Shown here one piece after another: positions 1-10,397 of a DNA stretch of 64,000 nt. Below the pieces are notes generated by a model. That model did not search any database. It was not told the origin of the DNA and saw only the letters and a list, made by a program, of their open reading frames with translations. Every line of letters begins with the position of its first letter. Positions within the stretch are counted from its first letter, which is position 1. The stretch covers positions 1-64,000 of the forward strand of contig JAUCBJ010007566.1 of NCBI GenBank assembly GCA_032718475.1. Direction: 5' to 3'. This DNA is from Nemertoderma westbladi (lineage: Eukaryota; Xenacoelomorpha; Nemertodermatida; Nemertodermatidae). A program made the translations under genes and the position numbers.

Positions 1-189
1 ATTTTTATTCTTCATTTAAAAAAACAAATTTGCAATCCAGCTCATTCCAGTCATATCCCAGATTCCCATACCCAGCTAACTTTATTGATCTCAAGTAAAA
101 GTGCGACTTAAAACATAACTCAGACCAAACAAAGGGTCGCAAATCACTCACTGTCAATTTCAAATTTTCAATTTCGGATAACACATTAC

Positions 190-675
190 AGGTTGTACTA
201 GGATCGGCATGCTGCATTGCAGCTGCATTTTTAAGAATGCTGTGCCGGCTTATCGACAAAATTGCACCGCCACAACTCTCTATCACCCATGACATTTGCT
301 AGATCATCCGCATCTTCAAGGCCAGTGTCCTTTAAGATGCGTCTCAAGAAAGTCATGGGCTGTCCACCATGCTTATTCACTCCATGAGGCTGCTAAAGTA
401 GAGGATTATGCACTGGCTGGTCCTCACGGCGAAAGCAATGTCCTGCAAAGCGGAGGCGATTTTGTTCTAGTGTCAAGCTTGGGGGAACCAATGAGACACC
501 TCCAATGTTATATAGTGTCTCGTTGGAGATGTGTGCATTGTACTTGACACAATGAACCCGGCGTAGCATTCTTGTGAATGTGCCATCCAAAGATTTGGTG
601 TCCTCAGCAGTTAGAGCCCAGCATGGATTCCCATAGAAGAGTACTGGAACTACTGCTGCTCTAAATAATCGGACC
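190..675 (-). mobile_element. Inverted 3' fragment of an RTE-like LINE
   Basis: Read on the minus strand this encodes the C-terminal part of a non-LTR reverse transcriptase, with the usual FRAAVVPVL-YG-PCWAL segment followed by a short Cys/His-containing tail. It is near-identical to 1430-1909 on the plus strand, so the two form arms of about 485 bp around a 750-bp centre. At the position where the right copy has a TGA, this copy reads CGA (Arg), so the stop on the right looks like CpG decay. The left arm ends in the same 3' terminus (GCAATGCAGCATGCCGATCCT) as the other copies, with no poly(A). Bases 1-189 beyond it hold nothing I recognise. Confidence 0.8.
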
Positions 676-1869
676 ATGGAGCCCATTTTGGCACTTAGAA
701 GGATAATTGAAGAATTATCAAAAAAGAAAGACAGGCATCTGGCTGTTATCTTTGTTGACTTCTTCAAGGCCTTTGATTCAGTCTCTCGCTCACGTATGTT
801 CAGCATACTTTCATTATATGGGATTCCTGGTGAAATTATTGCAGCAATCAGATCAGTATACGATGGTTCGACAATATTTGTGTCTACTGTTGATGGTGAC
901 ACAGAACCATTTGAAGTGTTATGGGGCGTCCTCCAAGGAGACACACTTGCACCATTCTTGTTCATTATTGTGGTTGACTATGTTCTACGCATGTCCTTAG
1001 ATCATCATAATGATGATGGGGTGATGATAACTCCACCTACTGGCTCCAGAAGTCGAGGAAATCCTGCCAAGTACCTAACTGATCTAGACTTTGCTGATGA
1101 CTTAGGAGTACTCTCAGAATCATTAGAGGGAGCCCAACGGCTCCTCAGCTCATTAGAACATGCTGCTTCTAGTGTTGGTCTTTTTATTAACTCCAGAAAG
1201 ACCAAAATTATGACAGTTAACTTTGAATGTCCTCAGCAAGTCTCTGATCGGATGAGCATAAGCTCAAAGGATGGTATGCTTGAGCATGTGGACGACTTCT
1301 GTTACCTTGGATCATGGATCCGGAAGTCAGGTGATGACCTTCGAATATGTAAGGGAAAGGCATGGGCAGCCTTGAATAGGCTTTCCAGGATTTGGAAGTC
1401 ACCGAGAATTAATCGGAAACTTAAGGTCTGATTATTTAGAGCAGCAGTAGTTCCAGTACTCCTCTATGGGAGTCCATGCTGGGCTCTAACTGCTGCGGAC
1501 ACCAAATCTCTGGATGGCACATTCACAAGAATGCTACGCCGGGTTCATTGTGTCAAGTACAATGCACACATCTCCAACCAGACACTATATAACATTGGAG
1601 GTGTCTCATTGGTTCCCCCAAGCTTGACACTAGAACAAAATCGCCTCCGCTTTGCAGGACATTGCTTTCGCCGTGAGGACCAGCCAGTGCATAATCTTGT
1701 ACTTTGGCAGCCTCATGGAGTGAATAAGCATGGTGGACAGCCCATGACTTTCTTGAGACGCATCTTAAAGGACACTGGCCTTAAAGATGCGGATGATCTA
1801 GCAAATGTCATGGGTGATAGGGAGTTGTGGCGGTGCAATTTTGTTGACAAGCCGGCACAGCATTCCTAA
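676..1869 (+). pseudogene. RTE-like LINE reverse transcriptase fragment
   Basis: This is a truncated non-LTR retrotransposon polymerase. Residues of the 676-1431 frame show RT block A (VIFVDFFKAFD), the VLQGDTLAPFLF block and the catalytic FADD motif near codon 140 (DLDFADDLG). The frame ends at TGA 1429-1431, then continues in the same frame through the RT thumb and C-terminal region to 1869. The inverted copy at 190-675 has CGA at this stop, so it is a nonsense mutation rather than a real end. Endonuclease and N-terminus are absent. The family resembles the RTE-type endonuclease-reverse transcriptases common in invertebrates; the clade is inferred. Three further 3' tails of this family occur in the window. 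Confidence 0.85.
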
Positions 1870-2214
1870 AAATGCAGCTGCAATGCAGCATGCCGATCCT
1901 AGTAGTATAACAGCCCTCCCTACTATTTAATATTTGTAGAAACTTGACCAATTATAAAATTACAAATTAACCATATCGACGTTAATGAATATGATGTACC
2001 GACTGGTTAATAATTATTTAGAATAGTTTGGTTATGTAAAATACACCGATATGAAATTAGAACGGAAGAGCTGGCCATCTTGCGCACCGTCATAGTTTTC
2101 GTTGACCTGGTGATTTTCATAGCCCTCCGTATCTGGTGGGAGTGGGTCTCCCCGCATCATAGCAATGTTATGTAGTATCGCGTATGCTACAATAATGTGA
2201 CATACTCTTTTGGG

Positions 2215-3081
2215 TCACATTCTCATCTCACCATGGAGGCAGTGAAACCGACGTTTAAGGATTCCAAATGCGCGTTCTACCACATTCCTGGTTTTCTTAT
2301 GGGCTGTATTATAACGCCTTTCCGCCCTCGCTTCTATCTCTGGTTCTAGGAGTGGGGTGAGTACTGAGTAGCCAACGCTGACAAGGATACCCGCTGTCTC
2401 CCAACAGAATTCCTTTACGTTTGCCGGTTGCGAAATCAATTCCAACTTTACTATTCTTTAAAACACGTGAGTCGTGCACACTGCCAGGCCAATCGGCAAC
2501 AATTTTCAGAAATATGCAATTTGCATCGCAGATGGCTTGAAAATTTACACTATAATAACCTTTGCGGTTGACGTAGAAGACACTCTGGTCCCCAGGCGGT
2601 GCTATTATCTTCACATGAGAACAATCGATCGCGCCAACTATGCCAGGAACACCAGCAACCGCAAATAAGTCCTCCTGAAGTTTCTGCAAATTAGCTTCGC
2701 CGGTTGGCAAACATATGAATTTATTTAAATGTTTCAGGAGAGCGTTCGTTACTCGAAAAATTGTCCTGCTAACACAAGACTTCGATATTGGAAATGTGTC
2801 ACCAACCACATTTTGGAAGGAACCCGATGCGTAAAACCTCAGAGTAACTGCTAGCTGTAACTCAACACTCAAAGCTTTGTTGCGCTTAGTTTTACGTTTT
2901 AGATCGTGCTTGACGAGGTGCAAATGTAGGCAAATGTTGGCTTTGTAAAACGGTAGCGCTGGAAGAATTCAGTGCTATTATAGTAATTCAGTTGATTTAT
3001 TTTAGTTCTATTTTTTCTAACTTTCTTTCTTGTAGTGAGATTAATCAAGAGAGGAACGAATGCCATAATGGTACAATGCAA
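2215..3081 (-). pseudogene. PIF/Harbinger transposase (HARBI1-like) relic
   Basis: The minus strand encodes a Harbinger DDE transposase broken by two frameshifts. The N-terminal helix-turn-helix piece (FFQRYRFTKPTF) lies at 3081-2899. The main frame 2923-2309 holds the first catalytic Asp in GAIDCSHVKI and the second in DWPGSVHDSRV, then LLGDSGYP. After a shift near 2400 the frame 2445-2215 carries the YNTAHKKTRNVVERAFGILK segment with the catalytic Glu. Domain order and motifs match HARBI1-like transposases of about 350 residues. No Myb/SANT partner gene is visible. The piece at 3081-2899 overlaps the main frame near 2899-2923, where one break lies. Confidence 0.9.
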
Positions 3082-3212
3082 ATAAATAACCGTTAAAATT
3101 AACTATTAAAAAGCATGTTATCCTTTGTAAATTTATAGCTAAAATTAATTTTCTTTCTAGAAACCATTTTTAATTAACCTGTGTAGCTTACTTAAGTTTT
3201 CCCTTAACTTAT

Positions 3213-3307
3213 AAAAGTTAAATGTACATTTAACTTTTGAGCAACCGAAATTAAAGTTAAATGGACATTTAACGATGAAACCTTAAAGTTAAGGGATCCC
3301 TTAACTT
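3213..3307. repeat. Cluster of perfect palindromes, likely Harbinger end
   Basis: Positions 3213-3238 form a perfect 26-bp palindrome centred on TGTACA, and 3286-3307 a perfect 22-bp palindrome centred on GGATCC. A related imperfect one lies between them. All share the half-site AAGTTAA. They sit just 5' of the transposase relic and may be its subterminal repeats; a matching left end near 1.9-2.1 kb was not found. Confidence 0.6.
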
Positions 3308-4360
3308 CAAGGGAGCTTTGAACAACCAGCCCCTAGACTTACTACTCCATACTTACTACTTACTAACACCTTAATAACTTCTCTAATAAAATTGGCCACT
3401 AGAAAGACACCGTTCTCGTTCATAAACTGGTTCATAGTGTTAAGTACAGTTGTAAGGTATTGTGCTGTAACCGATTGCGTCAAAAAACATGTCGATAATA
3501 GGTGATGTTCTGTCTGTATCTCGCCGGACCAAAAGGGCATGTGCGTTCTTCCTGCGAGGTGTTTTCGACCATCGGCCTAATTTTGTACGTAATCGTTGAG
3601 AGCTTAAACGAAAAGGAGATACATTGACACGCATATGATCTGGTATGAATCTATCCGTTGTATAAATACTATGCACCGATAAAGTTGGATTCATTTCTAG
3701 TATGTAGCAAACTTTGTATGACCCGTAGTAGAATTATGAAATATTTATTTTTTCAAACTGCGTAAACTATCCGAAATGTAATTAATGTCTGATTTATGTA
3801 TTCATTCTATCTAAGTAAAGAAAAGCGGGGGTGTTTGCAACTTTACATAAATTATACACAAAATATAATGGATCGTTTACATTCCAAGATGCAATCTGCT
3901 TAGATATTGGTTTCTTTATATTACTCTTAATTATCGCTTCTACCTCAACCATCCCAAGTTCTACTGAGTAAAGTACATTTGGTGACAAAGTGGCAGTATC
4001 ATCTAAAAATAAAATAGCATGTAAAGTTCGTAGATCATTGAACTTAGTAACAAGTAAATCGATATAAATAGTACATAGAAATAAACTACTAGGTGCACCT
4101 TGACGTACTCCTGTGTTTGTACGACTATCAAGTTCATTCAACTGCAAAAACGTTCTAGAATATTTTTTTCTATATTATTTATATTTTTTTTATTTTCAGA
4201 GCTTTTATCATGTTGTAATCACAACCTAATGCCAACAATTTAGACAATAACATAGGTCTTGAAACTCGGTCATAAGCCTTGCTAAATCCATCGAAAACTA
4301 TAAATAACCACGCTCGTTTACATACCGCATAATCGAACAGTAACCTTTAAGCTAAGTATA
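3307..4360 (-). pseudogene. Decayed LINE reverse transcriptase fragment
   Basis: On the minus strand 4147-3794 encodes an RT segment with GVRQGAPSS followed by the catalytic FLDD motif (normally FADD), i.e. blocks B and C of a non-LTR RT. Upstream bases to about 4360 continue as a degraded block A region (a Gly-Phe-Ser-Lys-Ala-like stretch). Downstream, 3694-3440 and 3540-3307 encode in two frames the C-terminal region with RFIPDHMRVNVSPFRL and a GEIQTEHHLL motif typical of the C-terminal Cys/His region. Several shifts show it is dead. It is a different family from the RTE-like LINE at 676. Confidence 0.7.
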
Positions 4361-5973
4361 TAGGCACGTTTCCGTGGGTTTCTGAGATTTTTTTAACCTT
4401 GTTTTGCCTTTTCTATATTAGTGAATGTTCTAGAATTAATTTATAAGTATAATCACTATTATTTCAACCCAGCTTTGTTCTTCGAGCGCGTTTTCAAACT
4501 ATTTATTAGCTATTTTGGAACTTTATTCTATTTTTTAGGTTTAAACTTTCTATAAAATTCTCTGATTCAACTTGAATTTCTACTGATTTTTCAAACTAAA
4601 AAAAAAGCTCAAAAAAAACAACGCGGAAACTGGCCTTTGGTCGAGTTGAGGGCAACCTGGAACAGATTGCAATAACTTTAGTTAGCCATTTGTTCTCGAC
4701 ACACATCCGGAGATATCAGCCCGGAGGAACCTGCCTCTCACAAACCCCAATGAACTAACTCTACGATTAATTCACATATAATTACATTGCACTACTGTCT
4801 GATATACATTGTTTATGATATTTATAGATTCTGTAGCCCAAATCACTAAAGAAAACAATAGATTCCAATCTGTTCCGGGTCTCTCATTATCTTGACTCGA
4901 CCGATTTTAAATAGGTTTTTAGTGTTCTATTCAGTGTATTGTATTGTTTCCGTTTATTTTCTACCATTTTCTTACATTTGTTTTGCTATATTTGATATAA
5001 CTAAACTCTCCTTCATACCCAAATGCACTGGAATATAGTATCTTAACTCGAACAATAACGTTGATACGACTGGTCCAATATCGACGGAGAACGCTTGTAG
5101 CAAAATAATGAAATCGAAAATATAAATTCTGATATCCCCGGTGAACAGTTGGGAGGTTAAGCTGTTTCATACAACATACAATCACATTGAGATATGTAGA
5201 AGAAGTAATATACTATATTCCAGGACATGGTGTATTAAACTGTGGAGATTTATTGAATTTATTCATCTTATTTTAACCAACTCAATATCTCTCCCTCCCT
5301 CTTGTTGTATTTTCAATATTTGGCTCACAAATATACGGCGAAATTTGCCTCATCTGTGGATCGACCGCGGTCTGAGGGGGCGGGGCTGAGTAATTTCCCG
5401 GAACTTAATTACCGGGGTCGCGATCCATACAAATATATTAGTAATTTAATCCACGGTGGTTTTCAGATTAGGGATCTGCATGGAAAGGCTGTTCCAATGA
5501 CTACATGCAAAAGTCCATAAATATAGCCGATGCAGGTGGGGAATAGACGTAACGGCTTGTTATATCGAAATAATTCGGAAATTGAAAAGTTCGGCTCTGC
5601 CAGCAGTAAGAAAAGTTGTCGAACTATTATACTGTAGGTTCCATTAAGGAGTGTTATGTCGTCGTCTGTCGTCTTCTAATTTTTGACCGCTAATAACTCA
5701 GTCATTCCTTAATGAAATTAAACCAAACTTGGTACGAACGTGTAATACTTATAGGAGTTATGAGTAATATAAACAAAACAAATAATATAATACTGCAAGG
5801 CACCAACTGCTGATAGCATAAATAGTAAATGGTAGCTTAGTCATATTCCCCAAATGGAAATATAAGCCAAACCTCCCGAATTCTGATTATATTGAGGGCC
5901 CATTCAATAATTTGAATCCACTCAACCCACAGGTTTGAGACACTCAGTAATTCTTGTCTATTTCTCCCAACAG
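4361..5973. other. AT-rich non-coding stretch
   Basis: No coding signal or repeat I can name. A short GC-rich patch lies at 5340-5440. It may be intron sequence of the nesprin gene whose first visible exon starts at 5974, since that exon is internal. The polypyrimidine tract and AG acceptor for that exon lie at 5951-5973. Confidence 0.4.
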
Positions 5974-6204
5974 CGCCCCCTACCACCCCAACACGGGCAT
6001 CTAGTCGTCCCTCCACCCAACGCCGTTACATGCTCTCCAGAGACTCACTAGATGGCGCTCTAGACAGCCCAGTGAGAGCTGGACCGGCGCCGAACTCCAG
6101 ACAGGGCCGACCTGGTCGGGAGAGTCCCGACTCACTCGATTGGGACATGTACCTCGAATCATTGGATGCTGAAGCAGCCAATAGGGGCCATTTCATCCAA
6201 GAAG
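5974..6204 (+). CDS. SYNE1-like: Nesprin exon, linker upstream of last spectrin repeats
   Basis: An internal exon, bounded by a polypyrimidine-AG acceptor (TTTCTCCCAACAG) and a GTAAGT donor. It needs one base from the preceding exon and leaves one base at its end; joined to the next exon this makes GAT (Asp) and the frame continues. It encodes a Ser/Arg/Pro-rich segment ending in a short acidic piece (SLDWDMYLESLDAE). Such low-complexity linkers precede the C-terminal spectrin repeats in nesprins. The assignment rests on phase continuity with the downstream exons and the KASH domain, not on this segment alone. Earlier exons lie left of the window. Confidence 0.7.
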
Positions 6205-6306
6205 GTAAGTTGGTTGGAGGTTCCTTTACTAGCCAACGATTTGGTTGTATATTATGTGATTTATTTGACAATCGTAATTTTATAATAATTATTAATTATT
6301 TTGCAG

Positions 6307-6554
6307 ATGGGGGGGGGGGGGGGGGAGTTTCGACGCAATAAAAATGGATCCCTCTCCAGGGGAAATTCGACGAAAATAACAGCTGATCTCTCAAAAAAGT
6401 AAAACTGTGTATCCTGTTCTATTGACTTCAGTTTATTGTTTTGTTTAGAAAAACGTGCCACTGTAACCTGCTCCTTTCCCTAAATTGAGAATTTAACATT
6501 GAGGCGGGATGTTAATTCGCCGAGATGGGATTTGCGTCCAGTTTCCCCCTTGTC
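6307..6554. mobile_element. MITE copy 1 with GGGGGAAACTGGACGCAA termini
   Basis: About 250 bp bounded by inverted termini of the form GGGGGAAACTGGACGCAA (left end degraded into a G tract and AGTTTCGACGCAA, right end TTGCGTCCAGTTTCCCCC). It is homologous throughout to 27363-27610. It lies in the intron between the first two nesprin exons. No coding capacity, so it is non-autonomous. Confidence 0.75.
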
Positions 6555-6638
6555 TTAAGTTTTGTTATTCATATTGATTTATTTTTTTATGACCTCTTTG
6601 GTTTCGGTATGTTTTATATCTCGGTTATTTATTTTTAG

Positions 6639-6884
6639 ATGAATTCGGAATAAAGTTGTCCTCCTCGACCCCTAAGCGGGCCCTCCATCGGCTGGGGTTG
6701 GACGACTTGCAGCGGACGTTGGAGGACAGCGCCGCGAGGTTGACCCGCGTGGAACTGAGTACGCGATCGGCACTGCCGTTACCGGGACCCCATGTGGACG
6801 CCGCCGCCTACGCCCGCAACGTGGCCGCATGTAAAGCCTCCGTCGAGTCCAGTCAGTCATTGGCGAATCGTCTGTCTGCTTCAG
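6639..6884 (+). CDS. SYNE1-like: Nesprin exon, spectrin-repeat start
   Basis: The acceptor TTATTTTTAG precedes it and GTAAGT follows it. It starts with two bases completing the Asp codon split with the previous exon and ends with one base completed by the next exon as GGA (Gly). The encoded helix-forming sequence (LDDLQRTLEDSAARL, then an Ala/Asn/Leu-rich helix) fits a spectrin repeat. It is markedly GC-rich against AT-rich introns. Residue-level homology could not be checked here. Confidence 0.75.
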
Positions 6885-7398
6885 GTAAGTTACCTAACCC
6901 AGTAACACCGCGATACTACTAAATAGCGCACCCTAATCAACTCATGAGTCACTACTGCTACATACCGACACAGCCAACACAACCCTGTTAATTGTGTAGT
7001 TATACTACACAATTAACACCCTTTGTGACCTCCACTGCAACACCACAGTTTACCAAACACCACAGTTACCAGTACTTTTAGTGATAAAATTTAAGAAGAA
7101 GAAAATAAAATTTAAGTTATGAACGTGAAACATGAGACAATGGATGCAACCCCCAAACGCTCCCCTCTCTTGGCAGTTACCTGTAAGGAAGGTAATGCCC
7201 AAAGCTCCCAAGAGTGAACGCTCCTTATCAAACCAACCATTTCTTTACTCCCACACACACCATACCAGGTTCCTATTAATCCCACTAATATCCAAAGTGT
7301 CTTGGTTAGGGAGACAACAATGCGAATTTTATACAGACATTAGTCGAATTTGAACCTGCGATCTTAAAATATTTTTTAATGATTTTTTTTTTATTCAG

Positions 7399-7643
7399 GA
7401 GGGTTAAGTAATCGCGAGGATATTCAGCAGCTGTTGGATTCTGTCACTCACCGCTGGGGGGTGGTGCGTGCCTTGGCTATGGAGCGGCACGGCCGTCTGC
7501 AAGCCCTCCAACGGGACTGGCAGCATTTTCTGTCTGAGATTGACACGATCGAACGATGGTTGGAGGAGGGAGAGACGGCGTTAGGGAAACTATTCCTAAG
7601 CGACGATATCCATCAGATGGAAAGAACCATTCGCAAACACAGA
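7399..7643 (+). CDS. SYNE1-like: Nesprin exon, spectrin repeat; donor seeds a minisatellite
   Basis: Acceptor TTTTTTATTCAG, 245 bp, starting with two bases and ending on a codon boundary. It encodes spectrin-like helices (REDIQQLLDSVTHRW, LQALQRDWQHFLSEIDTIE RWLEEGE pattern with conserved Trp). The last residues are METRTIRKH-like: the codons for ERTIRKHR directly precede the donor AGA|GTAAGT at 7643/7644. The same exon end plus donor is then repeated in tandem for over a kilobase, so the true donor in use could be any of about 30 copies. The first gives phase 0, which is what the next exon requires. Confidence 0.8.
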
Positions 7644-7913
7644 GTAAGTTGGAAAAAACCATCCGCACACACAGAGTAAGTTGGAAAGAACCATCCGAAA
7701 ACACAGTAAGTTGGAAAGAACCATCCGCGAACACAGGGTAAGTTGGAAAGAACCATCCGAAAACACAGTAAGTTGGAAAGAACCATCCACACACACAGAG
7801 TAAGTTGGAAAGAACCATCCGAAAACACAGTAAGTTGGAAAGAACCATCCGCGAACACAGAGTAAGTTGGAAAGAACCATCCGAAAACACAGTAAGTTGG
7901 AAAGAACCATCCA
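7644..7913 (+). repeat. Splice-donor minisatellite, left part
   Basis: Nine tandem units of 30 or 32 bp, consensus beginning GTAAGTTGGAAAGAACCATC and ending in ...AACACA with or without GA or GG. The unit equals the last ~20 bp of the preceding exon (GGAAAGAACCATTCGCAAAC) fused to the first bases of the intron (GTAAGTTGG). Every unit therefore regenerates a consensus 5' splice site (ACA or AGA|GTAAGT). The array continues after a solo LTR. Confidence 0.95.
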
Positions 7914-7918
7914 CGAAC

Positions 7919-8463
7919 TGTGACGGGATTTATGAAGGATCCCGGTTTATCCGGTTTTCAATCTACGCGTCCCCGCCGTGTGTGTGTGAAAGGTAAAGAG
8001 AGTTATTGATCGCTGTATATAGTCTTCCGGGTATAATAGTATAGATATAATATAAGATACATAAATGATGACACAAAGGTATTGGATACACGAATGGTAT
8101 ACGAAGACGGTAATTGAAGTTCCGGTACTACCCTAGCTAAGCTGACTTACTATAAGTGAATGAAATGATTACTGTACTGACAATATATATTGCACGGTTG
8201 GCCAAGTTACGTTACCCAGCCGGTGCCTTCCCCCCATTGGCTAATAACCCTGTTGTCGCCCTTTGCCTCCCCTGAAGTGCTTCCCTTCGCCCCTGCTATT
8301 CTCTCTTTCAGGGGTGTAACCCCTGACCCTTATTGTGCGTATGTTTCTCCTTCCCACTTTGTTGGGGTGACACGAGGTTGATATTAGTAATCAACCTCGT
8401 GTTCCCAATATTGCTTAACGGCTCACTTTATGGGGTAGGTTAGCGGAATTGGATAAGCTAACA
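7919..8463 (-). mobile_element. BEL/Pao solo LTR, 545 bp
   Basis: Begins TGTGACGGGAT and ends AAGCTAACA on the plus strand (TG...CA), flanked by the 5-bp target duplication CGAAC at 7914-7918 and 8464-8468. It is homologous along its length to the 3' LTR of BEL element 2 at 50838-51377, including the ACGCGTCCCCGCCGTGT and CCCAATATTGCTTA blocks. By analogy with that LTR its sense strand is minus. It is a solo LTR left by recombination, inserted into the splice-donor minisatellite. Confidence 0.9.
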
Positions 8464-9146
8464 CGAACACAGTAAGTTGGAAAGAACCATCCACACACAC
8501 AGAGTAAGTTGGAAAGAACCATCCACACACACAGAGTAAGTTAGAAAGAACCATCCGAAAACACAGTAAGTTGGAAAGAACCATCCACACACACAGAGTA
8601 AGTTGGAAAGAACCATCCGAAAACACAGTAAGTTGGAAAGAACCATCCGCGAACACAGTAAGTTGGAAAGAACCATCCACACACACAGAGTAAGTTGGAA
8701 AGAACCATCCACACACACAGAGTAAGTTGGAAAGAACCATCCACACACACAGAGTAAGTTGGAAAGAACCATCCGCGAACACAGTAAGTTGGAAAGAACC
8801 ATCCACACACACAGAGTAAGTTGGAAAGAACCATCCACACACACAGAGTAAGTTGGAAAGAACCATCCGCAAACACAGTAAGTTGGAAAGAACCATCCGC
8901 GAACACAGAGTAAGTTGGAAAGAACCATCCGAAAACACAGTAAGTTGGAAAGAACCATCCGCGAACACAGTAAGTTGGAAAGAACCATGCACACACACAG
9001 AGTAATTGGAAAGAACCATCCGCACACACAGTAAGTTGGAAAGAACCATCCGAAAACACAGTAAGTTGGAAAGAACCATCCACACACACAGAGTAAGTTG
9101 GAAAGAACCATCCACACACACAGAGTAAGTTGGAAAGAACCAACCT
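8464..9146 (+). repeat. Splice-donor minisatellite, right part
   Basis: About 22 further units of 30/32 bp, same consensus as 7644-7913, nearly all with an intact GTAAGT; one unit near 9000 has GTAATT. Units differ mainly in the CGAAAA, CGCGAA or CACACA block. The array ends near 9146 with a degraded unit. Long open frames on the minus strand here are a product of the repeat. Confidence 0.95.
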
Positions 9147-9393
9147 CGAACAAGTAAGATAAACTAGTTAATCTTAGTAAGAGTAATATTGGTAGTGTAC
9201 ATGCAATGTTAATCTTCTAACATAACTAACTGATAAGGGCCCGCCTGTTCCTGGTAATGAATGTCCTTTGGGTAAGATTTTACATATCACGGTCAACTGT
9301 GTCTACTCTTAAGAACCGACAGTCTGCAAATTACAAATTATAATTTAGTTTTTTTTATTAAGCTTCTACTACTACAGTGACATTTTTTATTAG

Positions 9394-9564
9394 GAATTCC
9401 TACTGGCTATGGAAAACCACAAGGCAACTGTACTGTCCATCAACATTACCAACCGACGATACATCGATACGGCGCCCGACACATTCCATCGGATAAACGC
9501 CGCCAATTCCAGATGGGACATTCTGTGTCGACAAGCGATCGAGTGGCAAGCCAAACTACAACAG
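9394..9564 (+). CDS. SYNE1-like: Nesprin exon, last spectrin repeat part 1
   Basis: Acceptor TTTTTTATTAG, donor CAG|GTCACT, 171 bp, phase 0 at both ends. It encodes a helix pattern characteristic of the C-terminal nesprin spectrin repeats: EFLLAMENHKATVLS, then INAANSRWDILCRQAIEW with the conserved Trp positions of the repeat. It joins in frame with the first donor of the preceding exon and with the next exon. Confidence 0.85.
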
Positions 9565-10025
9565 GTCACTCAAATAAAATGCTTAAAAATGTACATACAG
9601 TACGTAGCTTTCCTTGGACAGTAGCTATTCTTTACTCATAAGTAAATATAATATTATCCCTCATATTTTTCTTCGTGCGCTTATCCTAAACAGAATTCAA
9701 ACCATTTCTCAAGAAGGTCAGAAGTTCAAGATAATAAAGATCCTGCTCTCTAACAGGCGGCTCTCTAACCTGTTCTTTTCCAATCCACATCCATCAATGA
9801 ACACGTCGCTTTAAATTAATACTTGTGCTTATTGGCGGGTGAGAAGTCAACGAGTTTTTGGGCATCCATTATGTCGGTCGACCCTATCTGGGCGTAGAAC
9901 CTCTTTTTGAAGCTGATAAAGTCTATATGGTCTCCGTTAAAGCTGTTTTTTCTACGGTTTCAAATAAATATTTTCATTATTACATTTAATTGATTACATT
10001 AATTACCAATGACTTCCTCCTTTAG

Positions 10026-10397
10026 GCGGTTATCGACTGCCAGGAGTTCGTCTCGACCGTGGAGGATCTGACCCGGTGGCTAACGGCCGCCGAATCCCGC
10101 CTCGATCGAATGGAGCCGATAGACCTCGACGCGGGGGAGTCGGTCCTGCAGCGACGGTTCGCGGCGATACAACGGCTCCACGCGGATCTGGTAGAGTCCC
10201 GACCGCGGGTCGACTCGCTCATAGAGCAAACCAACAGGTTGCTACTGACCACGGACCACCGGTCCTCCGTAGATTCCGAGTACCGGGACCGACTGCAACT
10301 GATCGCGGGACGTTGTCGCGGTTTAACTTCCCGTTGCCGTCGACATATCGGAACAATCCGGTCCCGTTTAGCGAACCCGCCTCGCCCTGCCGACACT
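10026..10397 (+). CDS. SYNE1-like: Nesprin exon, last spectrin repeat part 2
   Basis: Acceptor TTCCTCCTTTAG, donor ACT|GTGAGT, 372 bp, phase 0 at both ends. It encodes CQEFVSTVEDLTRWLTAAES (start of a spectrin helix with conserved Trp), a long Leu/Arg-rich helical region and an Arg-rich C-terminus. In nesprins such repeats cross-brace and precede the linker to the membrane anchor. The phase 0 end does not match the KASH exon, which needs two bases from its upstream neighbour, so at least one exon between 10398 and 14706 is not identified. Confidence 0.85.

Noticed and set aside
7132-7353. 73-codon open frame between nesprin exons
   Set aside because: Lies wholly in an intron, no splice sites in phase and no recognisable motif.
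8423-9153. Three long overlapping minus-strand open frames (about 200-230 codons)
   Set aside because: They are translations of the 30/32-bp minisatellite; the same peptides recur in shifted frames.
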